A stretch of 32,980 bases of DNA from Halovivax sp. (GCA_007119345.1 SKPV01000182.1:1-32980); one strand, 5' to 3'. Positions 7,736 to 15,732 are shown, counted from the first letter of the stretch. Made by a program: numbers and translations. The notes: generated by a model from the sequence alone, not told the origin.

Positions 7736-8404
7736 ATGCGACAGCTGCTTCGAAACGGGACGTTCGCCCGACTGCTCGGCGGGCGGCTCGTCACCAACGC
7801 GGGCGACAGCCTCTACTACGTCGCCGCGATGTGGCTCGTCTACGACCTCGCCGGCTCCTCGTTCTACGCCGGTCTCGCCGGAGCGGCAGTCCTCCCAACG
7901 GTCGGGGACGCCCTCGGCGGGGCCGACGCCTACGGCTTCCTGCTCGCGGCGATCACCGGCGGGTTTCTCGTCGGCGCGCTCGGCGCGGGCGCGGTCAAGC
8001 GATATCCGGTCTCGCGCCGGTGCACCGTCGGCTTCGCGGCGAGCGGCGGACTCTGATTGCTCGCGATCGCCGCCCCCTCGCTCCCCGCGACGGTGGCGCT
8101 CTTCGCGCTCGCGTGGATCCCGATCGGGATCTCGAACGTCGTCTTCGTGGCGTTCGTCCAGTCGGCCGTCCCCGACGACCTCGTCGGCCGGGTCGTCTCG
8201 CTCGCGACCAGTGCGTCGGCCGCCGCCATGCCCGTCGGCGGCGCTGGCGGCGACGTCGTCGGACCGACCGCGGTCGTCGCCGCGCTCGGGGCGGCGTTCT
8301 TCTGTCTCTCCGGTTACTGGCTCGTCAACCCGCTGCTCAAGCGGTTTCCGGCCGTCGACCGCGTCGATCCCGAGGCGTTCGGGCTGGTGCGGGCGACCGA
8401 GTGA
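7736..8404 (+). pseudogene. MFS exporter (EntS-like), internally deleted with a stop codon
   Basis: The ATG at 7736 opens a typical MFS N terminus (LGGRLVTNAGDSLYYVAAMW). After about 50 codons, at roughly 7890-7903, it jumps straight to what looks like the seventh-eighth helix region (VGDALGGADAYGFLLAAITG). About 200 residues present in full-length relatives are therefore missing. An in-frame TGA at 8054-8056 then splits the rest, which continues in the same frame to 8402-8404 through PDDLVGRVVSLATSASAAAMP and GPTAVVAALGAAF, recognisable C-terminal MFS helices. Two independent lesions make this a clear pseudogene. The original product was probably a 12-helix small-molecule exporter. It sits beside a cupin remnant, so the whole interval between sufS and 8.6 kb is decaying. 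Confidence 0.82.
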
Positions 8405-8593
8405 TCGCGCGCGGATCGTCCGGGACGAGGACGCCCGGACGGCCGATCCGAGAGGGTACGCTCACGTGCCCCGATGCGGCGCGTTCGCCTCAGAGACGAC
8501 GATCGGCGACGGTCGGAAGCGAGGGCGCCCCGCGTCGATGGATGCGCCCGGGCGTGCCGGAGAGAGCGTTCGATCGAAACGAATCTACAACAC

Positions 8594-8600
8594 ATATATC
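8594..8600 (+). promoter_or_regulatory. Box A of the DUF6159 gene
   Basis: ATATATC lies 25-31 bases before the ATG at 8625, a clear TATA-type element. Confidence 0.6.
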
Positions 8601-8624
8601 AACCGAGAACAACGTGCGCAACGA

Positions 8625-9479
8625 ATGAAGATCATCCAGCGACTCAAGGTCGGGTTAGTTCTCACGAAGGACGCCCTCCTCGTAATGCGACACAACCCGA
8701 AGCTGTTCGCGTTCCCGATCGTCAGCGGCGTTACCGGCCTCACCTTCCTGGCGACGTTCCTCGGCGTGACGTTCGGACTGATGGCGATCACCCCCGAGGG
8801 CGGCGTGCTGGTCGGACTGGCGCTCGTCTACCTGAGCCTCACGTTCGTCTCGACGTTCTTCACCGCCGCGCTGGTCCACCAGACGCGGGCGGTGCTCGCC
8901 GGCGAGGACGCGTCCCTGCGCGCCGGGATGAGCGCCGCCTGGGCGCGCAAGACGCCGATCCTGATCTGGTCGATAATCAGCGCGATCGTCGGGGTGATCC
9001 TCAACAGCCTGTCGAACTCCGACTCCTCGGGCGCCTCCCGGGGCATCGCCGCGGGGCTGTCGATCGCTTGGACCGCGCTGACGTTCTTCGTCGTCCCCGT
9101 CATCGTCTTCGAGCGCGAGGGCGTCGTCGGGATGTTCACGCGCAGCGCCAGCGAGTTCAAGAACGCGTGGGGCGAGACGACCATCAGCCTCGGGGCCGTC
9201 CAGGTCATCTCGTTCGCGGTCACGATCCCGTTCTTCCTCGGCGCCTACGCGCTCGCCGGGACCAGCGTCGTCGCCGCCGCGGGCGTCCTCCTGGCCGGAA
9301 TCTCGCTCGCGTTCGTCCTCACCCAGACCCTCCAGGGCGTCATCAGGACCACCCTCTACCTCTACGCCACCGAGGGAGTCGCGCCCGAGGAGTTCGACGA
9401 CGTCGACTTCGAGGGACTGGCCGAGGAGCGGATCCAGAAGCGAGCGACCGCGTCGCCCGGCGGCTTCGTCGGGAAGTGA
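8625..9479 (+). CDS. DUF6159-type multi-pass membrane protein
   Basis: This 284-residue integral membrane protein probably belongs to DUF6159. The N terminus (KVGLVLTKDALLVMRHNPKL, then FAFPIVSG) is the family-typical amphipathic lead into the first helix. About six hydrophobic segments follow, roughly at 26-48, 55-80, 108-125, 140-160, 187-210 and 212-240. In between comes the conserved SAWARKTPILIW-type segment. A glycerophosphate or lipid-related role has not been established for the family and I infer none. The start is fixed by the box A. It begins 220 bases after the MFS pseudogene and is not part of the decay: the reading frame is intact with normal codon use. Confidence 0.75.
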   Translation: MKIIQRLKVGLVLTKDALLVMRHNPKLFAFPIVSGVTGLTFLATFLGVTFGLMAITPEGGVLVGLALVYLSLTFVSTFFTAALVHQTRAVLAGEDASLRAGMSAAWARKTPILIWSIISAIVGVILNSLSNSDSSGASRGIAAGLSIAWTALTFFVVPVIVFEREGVVGMFTRSASEFKNAWGETTISLGAVQVISFAVTIPFFLGAYALAGTSVVAAAGVLLAGISLAFVLTQTLQGVIRTTLYLYATEGVAPEEFDDVDFEGLAEERIQKRATASPGGFVGK

Positions 9480-9737
9480 TCGCGTACCGGTCGGACTGAA
9501 CGCGCCGCAGACAGCCCGTCCGACGCGTCGAACGTACCCTGCGGGGGCGGGCTGGGGACGGTCCGCAACCGAGTTATCGAACCGCATCGACGGACCGACG
9601 GTCCGCCGCGGAGTCCGCAGGTCCGAGGAGTCCCATTACGGACGCGGTCGCGTGGGACGCGGCCGCGACCGGCGGTGAGCGACCCGGAGCCCCGCACCCG
9701 GACGGCGAGCGTTCCGAATCCGAGACCAGTCGGAACC

Positions 9738-9743
9738 CTTTTC
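9738..9743 (+). promoter_or_regulatory. Box A of sufU
   Basis: CTTTTC is centred about 30 bases before the sufU ATG at 9771. It is the only T-rich tract in an otherwise featureless 291-bp gap (9480-9770) in which I see no gene. Confidence 0.4.
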
Positions 9744-9770
9744 GCCCGACCGGCCATACTTCGGGCAACG

Positions 9771-10196
9771 ATGGGACTCGGCTCGGACATGTACCGGCAG
9801 CAGATCCTCGATCACTACAAGAACCCGCGTAACTACGGTGAACTCGAGGATCCCACGTTCAGCCACGTCGGCGAGAATCCGATGTGCGGCGACGAGATCC
9901 GCATCGACGTCGACCTCTCCGAGGACGGTGACGAGGCGGTGATCGAGGCGGTCGCCTTCTCCGGCGACGGCTGCGCGATCAGCCAGGCCGCCGCGAGCAT
10001 GCTCTCGAGCGAGCTCCAGGGCAAGACCGTCGACGAGCTGCTCGAGATGGACCGCGACGACGTCACCGAGCTGCTCGGCGTCGACATCTCCCCGATGCGG
10101 GTCAAGTGCGCCGTGCTCGCCGAGAAGGTCGCCCAGGACGGCGCCGAGATCTACCGCGGCGAACTCGACAAGGAGAAGACGACGACCGAGGACTGA
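9771..10196 (+). CDS. sufU: Fe-S cluster assembly scaffold SufU
   Basis: This 141-residue protein of the IscU/SufU family receives sulfur from SufS and either scaffolds clusters or relays sulfur. It starts with MYRQQILDHYKNPRNYGEL, the hallmark of the family. It has the three ligand cysteines: Cys39 (NPMCGDEI), Cys68 (GDGCAIS) and Cys113 (RVKCAVL). The Asp two residues after Cys39 is also present. The insertion between the second and third cysteines typical of SufU rather than IscU is visible. It lies on the same strand as sufS, 2.4 kb downstream, and probably works with it. It has its own weak box A. An oligo-T tract follows the stop. Confidence 0.93.
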   Translation: MGLGSDMYRQQILDHYKNPRNYGELEDPTFSHVGENPMCGDEIRIDVDLSEDGDEAVIEAVAFSGDGCAISQAAASMLSSELQGKTVDELLEMDRDDVTELLGVDISPMRVKCAVLAEKVAQDGAEIYRGELDKEKTTTED

Positions 10197-10200
10197 CGGA

Positions 10201-10207
10201 CCGTTTT
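10201..10207 (+). terminator. Oligo-T terminator after sufU
   Basis: CGTTTTC occurs within 10 bases of the sufU stop. Short T runs on the RNA-like strand are the usual archaeal termination signal. Confidence 0.35.
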
Positions 10208-10263
10208 CCCGCGGCGTCGCTCGCGAGCGTCACCCCTACCCGTTCGTCGGCCCGCCGTCTCAC

Positions 10264-10658
10264 ATGGTCGGAACGGCGATCGGCTTCGTGCTCGGGGCGA
10301 TCGTCGGCGCGATCGCGACGGCCGCCGGCTCCACGGTGCTCTACTGGAAGCGCGAGCGCGACGCCACTCGTCGGCTGCGGCGGGCGCTTGCCGAGGAGGT
10401 TCGAACGTACGAGTACCTCGACGAGATGGTCAACGACGGGGACTACGAGCCGGTGACCGAGCGGGTCGAGGAGCCGGTCGTCTACGAGTCGGCGGCGGGA
10501 GAACTCGGTCGGCTCGACGAGAGGGAAATAGACGCCCTCGTGGGGTTTTACGGCGACGTTCGCTGGCTTCGCGGATCCAGGATCCGGAGGACAAGAAGGC
10601 GCGGATCGAGGCGGTCGTCGAGCGACGACGGGACGCGCTCGCCACGATAACCGAGTAG
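10264..10658 (+). pseudogene. Small single-pass membrane protein gene with a frameshift
   Basis: The ATG at 10264 gives a glycine/alanine-rich membrane helix (about residues 5-27, GFVLGAIVGAIATAAGSTVL), then a basic stretch and an acidic soluble part ending DALVGFYGDVRWLR. After codon 103 the frame turns into an Arg/Ser-rich tail that ends at 10650. The +2 frame from 10575 instead reads IQDPEDKKARIEAVVERRRD to a TAG at 10656-10658, a normal helical haloarchaeal C terminus. The two extra bases (or one missing base) lie near 10573-10574. The intact ancestor would be about 130 residues. I do not recognise the family. Either a genuine recent frameshift or a sequencing error is possible. Confidence 0.65.
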
Positions 10659-10704
10659 GTCCGAGCGGGTCGGTTCGTCGGCCGGTCACCGCCGCGGATC
10701 CGAC

Positions 10705-11238
10705 TTACAGGTCGCAGTCGAAACACCAGAACTCCTCGCAAAGTCGTTCGTGGCGCTCCGAGTCGATGTCGGGCACGTCGAGGAGTTCGTCCATGTCGCA
10801 GTACGGCCGATTGGTCACGATCCGATCGAAGAGTTCCTCGTCGAAGCCGGGAAGCGCGACGACGCGATCCAGCGGGACGAGGTTGATCTCGCGTTTGAAC
10901 TCGCCCCACTTCGGGTCGCCCTCCCAGACGGTGTCGGCCTCGAGCGCGCGCTCGTGGGCTTCCTCGACGCCGCAGCCATCCGCCCGGGCTTCGATCTCGG
11001 CGAGTTCGTGATGCAGGACGTATTTCTCGTACGGTCGCAGCAGTTCGGTGAGCCACACCTCGTTCACGGGGACGTTCATCCGCTCGGCGGCCGGTGGGGC
11101 GATGCGCTGGCCGTCGTACTCCACGTTGTAGAAGGCGTTGTACTTCGCCATCACCTCGTGGGGTTTGTAGACGATCTCGTAGCCGATTTCCTCCATCTCG
11201 GCCCGCGGATCCGGGCGCGTCGGTGATGCGCGAGACAT
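10705..11238 (-). CDS. Haloarchaeal protein with helix-hairpin-helix-like C terminus
   Basis: This is a 177-residue protein of unrecognised family. The C-terminal 60 residues read DRVVALPGFDEELFDRIV then TNRPYCDMDELLDVPDI. This closely follows the ComEA-type HhH pattern (LPGIG...I...RPF..l.dLl.VpgI), a non-specific DNA-binding fold. The N-terminal half (YEIVYKPHEVMAKYNAFYNV) and a helical VLHHELAEIEARADG segment are unlike anything I can name. The HHELAE is not a full HExxH metalloprotease site. The protein ends in CFDCDL. The ATG at 11238 was chosen, though the Met at the MEEIGYE segment (about residue 15) is an alternative. It lies downstream of radA on the same strand with a 190-bp gap, so a DNA-transaction role is conceivable. 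Confidence 0.65.
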   Translation of the reverse strand: MSRASPTRPDPRAEMEEIGYEIVYKPHEVMAKYNAFYNVEYDGQRIAPPAAERMNVPVNEVWLTELLRPYEKYVLHHELAEIEARADGCGVEEAHERALEADTVWEGDPKWGEFKREINLVPLDRVVALPGFDEELFDRIVTNRPYCDMDELLDVPDIDSERHERLCEEFWCFDCDL

Positions 11239-11428
11239 GATTGCCAGTAGATACGGATCGCACGAAGTCGTTGTGGTTGGGCCGCGACGGGCGCATGGTT
11301 GCTCCCGGTCGAGCGACACCGAGGCCGACGGAGCGGCTCGAGGAACCGCATCCTCGCGAGTGTCGTGCACAGAGAGTCTCTCACTCCGGGACCACGAGGC
11401 GGAAACGATCGGCGGGAAACCGGTCGGA

Positions 11429-12460
11429 TTACTCCGGCTTCAGGCCGCCGTCCTGGACGCGCATGACGGCCTCGCCGTCGGGGAGGTTCGGGGCGTCGAC
11501 GAGGCGGACGATCCGCTTGTCGCCCTTGGACTTGCGCAGGTACATCCGGAAGGTGGACTTGTGGCCGAGGATGTTGCCGCCGATCGGCTGGGTCGGGTCG
11601 CCGAAGAACGAGTCGGGGTTCGAGGCGACCTGGTTGGTGACGATGACGGCGGCGTTGTAGAGGTTACCGACCTTGTCGATGTCGTGGAGGTGCTTGTTGA
11701 GCTTCTGCTGGCGGCCCGCGAGTTCGCCCCGGCCCACGTACTCGGCGCGGAAGTGGGCGGTCAGCGAGTCGACGCAGAGCAGCCGGACGGGGTACTCCGA
11801 GTCCTCGTGCTCGCTCGCGAGCTCCTTGGCTTTCTCCGCGAGCAGCATCTGGTGGTTCGAGTTGAACGCCTTCGCGACGTGGATCTTCTCCAGCATGCTC
11901 TCGATGAGGGCGTCGACGGCGTCCTCGTCGTCGGCCGAGCCCTCGATCTCGCGGTCCTCCAGGGCGGCGTCGATGGCCTCGTCCGGGAGCCCGCGGACCA
12001 TGTCGTCGATCCGCTCGGGGCGGAACGTGTCCTCGCTGTCGACGAAGATGCACGAGCCGTGGAGGCCGCCGACCTCCTGGGGGAGCTGGACGTTGACCGC
12101 CATCTGGTGGGTGACCTGAGACTTGCCGGAGCCGAACTCGCCGTAGACCTCGGTGATCGATTGGGTCTCGATGCCGCCGCCGAGGAGGTCGTCGACCTCG
12201 TCGATGTGCCAGGTGAGCTTGCCGATCTTGTTCCGCCGCTCGAGCACCGTCGAGCCGGTCTCGAAGCCGCCGACGTCCGCCGCGTCGCGGGCGGCGCTGA
12301 CGATGTCCGCGGCCGTCGACTCGCCGACGTCCGCCGTGTTCGAGAGTTCGGAGGGGGAAGCGACCGCCAGGCTCTGGTAGGAGTCGAAGCCGGCGTCTTT
12401 GAGTTTGTCCGCCGTAGCCGGGCCAACGCCCGGGAGCGTCTCGAGGTCTGCGTCTGCCAT
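11429..12460 (-). CDS. radA: DNA repair and recombination protein RadA
   Basis: This 343-residue archaeal RecA/Rad51 recombinase forms filaments on single-stranded DNA and drives strand exchange. The N-terminal HhH domain (residues 5-60: LPGVGPATADKLKDAGF) is followed by the FETGSTVLERR polymerisation linker (Phe66). Walker A is GEFGSGKS (107-114). Walker B is in RLLCVDSLTAHFR, and the L1/L2 DNA-binding loops cover ELAGRQQKLNKHL and TNQVASNPDSFFGDPTQPIG. No intein is present, unlike some haloarchaeal radA genes. Length is normal. A TTTATGC box A about 26 bases upstream of the ATG at 12460 indicates a leaderless mRNA. Confidence 0.98.
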   Translation of the reverse strand: MADADLETLPGVGPATADKLKDAGFDSYQSLAVASPSELSNTADVGESTAADIVSAARDAADVGGFETGSTVLERRNKIGKLTWHIDEVDDLLGGGIETQSITEVYGEFGSGKSQVTHQMAVNVQLPQEVGGLHGSCIFVDSEDTFRPERIDDMVRGLPDEAIDAALEDREIEGSADDEDAVDALIESMLEKIHVAKAFNSNHQMLLAEKAKELASEHEDSEYPVRLLCVDSLTAHFRAEYVGRGELAGRQQKLNKHLHDIDKVGNLYNAAVIVTNQVASNPDSFFGDPTQPIGGNILGHKSTFRMYLRKSKGDKRIVRLVDAPNLPDGEAVMRVQDGGLKPE

Positions 12461-12483
12461 ACCAGGTCGTTGCCCCGGACCCC

Positions 12484-12490
12484 GCATAAA
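12484..12490 (-). promoter_or_regulatory. Box A of radA
   Basis: TTTATGC on the minus strand lies 24-30 bases before the radA ATG at 12460. Confidence 0.65.
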
Positions 12491-12672
12491 CCCCCGTATA
12501 CAGGAGAGTGAAAGTGAAAGTGGAAGGGGGCGTCGGGGTCGGTTCGAACGGAGTCGTCACGTTCAGAAGGGATGGCGAGCGAGACGTGGCGGCGGTCACG
12601 AAGCTCGGCCGGTGGAGGGCGACGGGGACGGGCGCCGACCAACCCGGGAGCGAGCGTCGCGGGTGACCCCGA

Positions 12673-13317
12673 TCACTCCCAGGGGTGCGTCCCGCCCTCG
12701 CTCGGCCACAGCGGGTACCAGTACTCCTTCTCGGACTCGATCTCGAGTTCGCCGTCGAGGACGGCCTCGAGCTTGAACTCGACGCTCGAGTCGCGTTCGC
12801 GGCCGGGCCGCGGCGCGAAGGGGTAGAAGGCGCCCCGGCGGAAGGAGTAAATCCAGTAGGCAGGCTCCGTCACTCCGGCGGCTCCGTCTCGACGGCGCTC
12901 CGCGCTGTCGCCGCTCCGGTAGGCGAACAGCGCGGCCAGCAGTCGCGAGCCGTAACCGCGTTCGATGAACGTGTCCGCGGCGAAGTGGATGCTCGTGATC
13001 AGCTCCTCCGGGTCGTCCTCCTCGATGACGACCCAGTGATAGCCGTGGTCGTCCTCGCGGACGTCGAAGTCGGTGCCGGTCTCCTCGCGACCCGCCTCGA
13101 GGATGGCCTCCACCTCGTCGACGGCGGACCGGAAGGACGTGGAGTCGACGCCCGAGAAGCACAGCGCCCCGACGTCGAGCGACTCGAACCCGAGTTCCGC
13201 CTCCATCGTGAGGTAGGCCGTGCTCATCCCGAAGAGGTCGTCCGGATCGGCGTCGCGGCGAGCGTCGGCTTCCGCGCGCAGTCCGAGCGCCGCGCGCAGT
13301 CCGTCGAGCAGTCCCAT
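12673..13317 (-). CDS. pspAB: PspA-associated protein PspAB
   Basis: This 214-residue soluble acidic protein matches the haloarchaeal family annotated PspAB. Recognisable conserved blocks are the start MGLLDGLRAALGLRAEADA, DPDDLFGMSTAYLTMEAELG, ALCFSGVDSTSF, FAADTFIERGYGSRLLAALF, YWIYSFRRGAFYPFAP and the terminal YWYPLWPSEGGTHPWE. The molecular function is not known; the name comes from association with the PspA/ESCRT-III-like membrane-stress response. It sits 0.9 kb downstream of htpX on the same strand, as often in haloarchaea, with a DUF7344 gene between them. A box A (AACTTTTGT) is well placed, so it can be transcribed alone. The 14-residue Arg/Gly-rich stretch around residue 145 looks variable. 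Confidence 0.8.
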   Translation of the reverse strand: MGLLDGLRAALGLRAEADARRDADPDDLFGMSTAYLTMEAELGFESLDVGALCFSGVDSTSFRSAVDEVEAILEAGREETGTDFDVREDDHGYHWVVIEEDDPEELITSIHFAADTFIERGYGSRLLAALFAYRSGDSAERRRDGAAGVTEPAYWIYSFRRGAFYPFAPRPGRERDSSVEFKLEAVLDGELEIESEKEYWYPLWPSEGGTHPWE

Positions 13318-13340
13318 ACGTCGGATCGGTCGCGTTCCCC

Positions 13341-13349
13341 TACAAAAGT
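13341..13349 (-). promoter_or_regulatory. Box A of pspAB
   Basis: ACTTTTGTA on the minus strand, 24-32 bases before the ATG at 13317. Confidence 0.5.
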
Positions 13350-13383
13350 TGCTCTCCGCGGCCGGAAACCGGTCGTCGCCTTC

Positions 13384-13506
13384 GGAACGCCGCCGGGCGA
13401 GTCGAAGCCGGGCGAGTCACCTCCGGAACGCCGCCGGGCGAGTCGAAGCCGGGCGAGTCACCTCCGGAACGCCGCCGGGCGAGTCGAAGCCGGGCGAGTC
13501 CCCCCG
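13384..13506. repeat. 41-bp tandem array, three copies
   Basis: The units start at 13384, 13425 and 13466, each beginning GGAACGCCGCCGGGCGAGTC and containing GAAGCCGGGCGAGTC. Copies one and two are identical; the third diverges only in its last bases. The array occupies the 316-bp gap upstream of pspAB (13318-13633), which otherwise holds only the pspAB box A. The internal GGGCGAGTC is itself repeated twice per unit. Confidence 0.9.
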
Positions 13507-13633
13507 GTCCACCGCCGGGCGATCCCACACCGGTCGGGCGGCCTCCGGAATGCGCCGGTCGGCGCGTCCTCCACGACGATTCGGCCGACCGACAGCCTCA
13601 CGGGACCGTCCGATCGATCGCGCACCCCGTCGT

Positions 13634-14083
13634 TCACGGCGGCCGCGGGCCGCGGTCGAGAAACTCGCCGACGTCGTCGGGTTCGCGCGTCCTGGCGAAC
13701 TCGAGGTACGGTTCGAGCGCCCGACCCCGGCCGGTCAGGGTGACGCCGCACGTCGTGGGATCGTAGTCGACGACGCCGTAGTCGACGAGTTTCGGCACTT
13801 CGGCGTGGTACAACGCGGTGCGCTCGCGCCGTTTCGCCTGGTCCGACGGCTCGACGGCTCCGGTCTCGGCCTTCCGGGCGGCGAGACGGGTCGCCAGTTC
13901 GTCGAGGTGGACCGATCCGCCGCGCGCCGATAGTACGTAGAGAACGTACCGACGGCGGTCCTGGGCGAGGAGATCGAACGCGGTCCCCGGCGTCAGCGCC
14001 GGTTCGCCGCCGTCGGCGGATCGGCCGAGCGGTTCGACGGCCGGCGGCGACCCGTCCGCGCCGGACGTTTCGTCCTCGCCCAT
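13634..14083 (-). CDS. DUF7344 winged-helix transcription-factor-like protein
   Basis: This 149-residue protein carries the haloarchaeal DUF7344 helix-turn-helix pattern: TAFDLLAQDRRRYVLYVL (about residues 35-52), GGSVHLDELATRLAAR (about 56-71), then RTALYHAEVPKLVDYGVVDY (about 89-108) and a beta-wing TCGVTLTGRG. The first 30 residues are disordered and acidic. Such proteins are predicted one-component regulators without a known ligand domain. It lies between htpX and pspAB on the same strand, so it may regulate one or both; that is inference from position. The ATG at 14083 is preferred to the TTG at 14092, with a TTTAC box A 26-32 bases upstream. Confidence 0.8.
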   Translation of the reverse strand: MGEDETSGADGSPPAVEPLGRSADGGEPALTPGTAFDLLAQDRRRYVLYVLSARGGSVHLDELATRLAARKAETGAVEPSDQAKRRERTALYHAEVPKLVDYGVVDYDPTTCGVTLTGRGRALEPYLEFARTREPDDVGEFLDRGPRPP

Positions 14084-14108
14084 AGGTAACAACCCACGTT
14101 CCAGAAGG

Positions 14109-14115
14109 GTAAACG
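14109..14115 (-). promoter_or_regulatory. Box A of the DUF7344 gene
   Basis: CGTTTAC on the minus strand, about 26-32 bases before the ATG at 14083. Confidence 0.45.
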
Positions 14116-14240
14116 CCGGACTTGCGTAATCCTGTGCTGGTTCGGACGGCGGAGTCGAGTGTACGACGTCGGTGGACGAGACCGTCCGATCCGTCGGTAC
14201 TGCTGGGGTCGGCGGGGCACCGCCGGGGCCGCCCGGCGGC

Positions 14241-15128
14241 TCACCGCGTCTCGAGCTGGCGCTCCAGTTCGCGCAACTGCTCGACGCGCTTTTCGGTCGG
14301 CGGGTGCGTGCTGAACAGCCGGCCGACGACGCCCGACTTCAGGGGGATGATGAAGAAGGCGTTCATCTCGGCTTCCTCGCGGAGGTCGCGGTCGGGCACC
14401 TTCTCCACCTCGCCGGCGATCTTCAACAGCGCGGACGCCAGCGCCGAGGGCTTGCCGGTGATGGCCGCGGCGCCGCGGTCGGCGGCGTACTCGCGATAGC
14501 GCGAGAGCGCACGCATCAGTACGTAGCTGATGATCCAGACGACCAGCGAGATCAGGATGGCGACCATGATCCCGCCCCCACCCCGGCCGCCGCCGCGACC
14601 CCGACCGCCGCCGAAGAACGCGCCCCAGCGGACGAACATGAACGCGATCGTCGCGAGCAGGGAGGCGAACGTCATCACCATCATGTCGCGGTTCTTCACG
14701 TGCGCGAGCTCGTGGGCGATGACGCCGTCGAGCTCGTCGCGGTCGAGCGTCCGCAGCAACCCGGTCGTCACCGCGACCGCCGCGTTGGCCTGGTTGCGCC
14801 CGGTGGCGAACGCGTTGGGAACCTTCGAGTCGACGACCGCCACCGTCGGTTTCGGCAGGTCCGCCTGCTGGGAGAGTCGCTCGACCGAGGCGTGCAGCTG
14901 CGGGTACTCCTCGGCCGACACCTCCTTCGCGCCCATGCTCCTGAGCGTGAGGGTGTCGCTGAAGTAGTACTGAACCAGCGAGAAGCCGCCGAAGATGGCG
15001 GCGAAGAGCAGGGGTCCACCGCCCGTGTACGCCGTGAGCGAGCCGGCGAAGACGATGTACAGCGCGAACAGCAGGAACATCGTCACGAACATCCTGAACC
15101 GGAGTCCCCAGTCCGCCTGCCACTGCAT
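14241..15128 (-). CDS. htpX: Membrane zinc metalloprotease HtpX
   Basis: This 295-residue M48B-family protease performs membrane-protein quality control. Two N-terminal helices (about 12-30 and 37-56) precede the cytosolic catalytic region with HELAH at 139-143. The third ligand Glu lies in YREYAADRGAAAITG (about 215). Two further helices (about 150-170 and 188-206) flank a conspicuous Gly/Arg linker (GGGRGRGGGRGGGG, about 173-186). The C terminus has the conserved STHPPTEKRVEQL. Length is typical. A TTATCC box A lies about 26 bases upstream. Grouping with DUF7344 and pspAB suggests a shared envelope-stress function. Confidence 0.95.
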   Translation of the reverse strand: MQWQADWGLRFRMFVTMFLLFALYIVFAGSLTAYTGGGPLLFAAIFGGFSLVQYYFSDTLTLRSMGAKEVSAEEYPQLHASVERLSQQADLPKPTVAVVDSKVPNAFATGRNQANAAVAVTTGLLRTLDRDELDGVIAHELAHVKNRDMMVMTFASLLATIAFMFVRWGAFFGGGRGRGGGRGGGGIMVAILISLVVWIISYVLMRALSRYREYAADRGAAAITGKPSALASALLKIAGEVEKVPDRDLREEAEMNAFFIIPLKSGVVGRLFSTHPPTEKRVEQLRELERQLETR

Positions 15129-15151
15129 GTGCGGGCCTACGCACCAGGGAG

Positions 15152-15158
15152 GGATAAG
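15152..15158 (-). promoter_or_regulatory. Box A of htpX
   Basis: CTTATCC on the minus strand, 24-30 bases before the ATG at 15128. Confidence 0.55.
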
Positions 15159-15702
15159 TTCGACGCGGCTAGAGGTAGCGCGACGATCGATCGAAACCCG
15201 CCGCGTACCGACGACGGACGGCTACCGCCGTGTCGGAACGGACCACCATCGGAGGACGAGCGCTCGCAGTCGTCTCTGCGAGGTGGACCTGTCGGGCGTC
15301 GGATCCGCTATCGCGGTCCGCAATCGAACCCCCTCGTTTCGCGTGGAAACGTCGGGACAGCGGGACGTCTGACGCGCGAGTATCGAGGTCGGTCTGACGG
15401 GCGTCTGACGGGATCGAACGGGCGGCGACGTCGCCGTTCGTCGACTCGGGGCGAGCCGCCGCGTCTCGGACCGTCGATGCGGTGTTCGGCGACGACGATC
15501 GGCCGCGGACGGCGGCCTCTCGCCCGAATCCCCGGTCGGTCGGTTCCGAACGACTCACTCACCAGGCGATAGCTCGCCCGATCCTCATCGAACGGCTCAC
15601 GTTTCGATTGCATCCCCGTCCCCGATCGAAAGTCTCGCGATGTGATTCGAGTTTCCCTCGCCCGGTCGTCTCCGCGGACGGAGACGGTCGCCGAACGCGT
15701 CG
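15159..15702. other. Intergenic region without a recognisable gene
   Basis: This 544-bp stretch lies between the divergent htpX and nmd3 promoters. Open frames exist on both strands, but their translations are Arg/Ser/Pro-rich, show no domain, and lack the Asp/Glu bias of the real genes. I see no RNA fold, hairpin element or tandem array. It could hold upstream regulatory sequence or a fully eroded gene. Confidence 0.55.
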
Positions 15703-15709
15703 CTTATCC
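15703..15709 (+). promoter_or_regulatory. Box A of nmd3
   Basis: CTTATCC lies 24-30 bases before the ATG at 15733. It matches the sequence and spacing of the htpX box A. Confidence 0.6.
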
Positions 15710-15732
15710 GAATCCGCTCCCAACTCCGGGCG

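Noticed and set aside
5897..8056. Plus-strand frame of 719 codons spanning sufS.
   Set aside because: Through 6105-7352 it is the wrong frame of sufS. Only the parts after 7500 have protein-like content (cupin and MFS remnants).
11060..11110. HHELAE in the 10705 gene as a zinc metalloprotease site.
   Set aside because: The second histidine of HExxH is missing and no third ligand motif follows.
13458..13751. Frames through the 41-bp array as a repetitive protein.
   Set aside because: The frame depends only on the repeat, contains no start with a promoter, and has no protein-like composition.
15159..15702. Open frames in the htpX-nmd3 gap as possible genes.
   Set aside because: Composition is unlike haloarchaeal proteins, there is no domain or promoter for them, and both strands have similar frames as expected at high GC.
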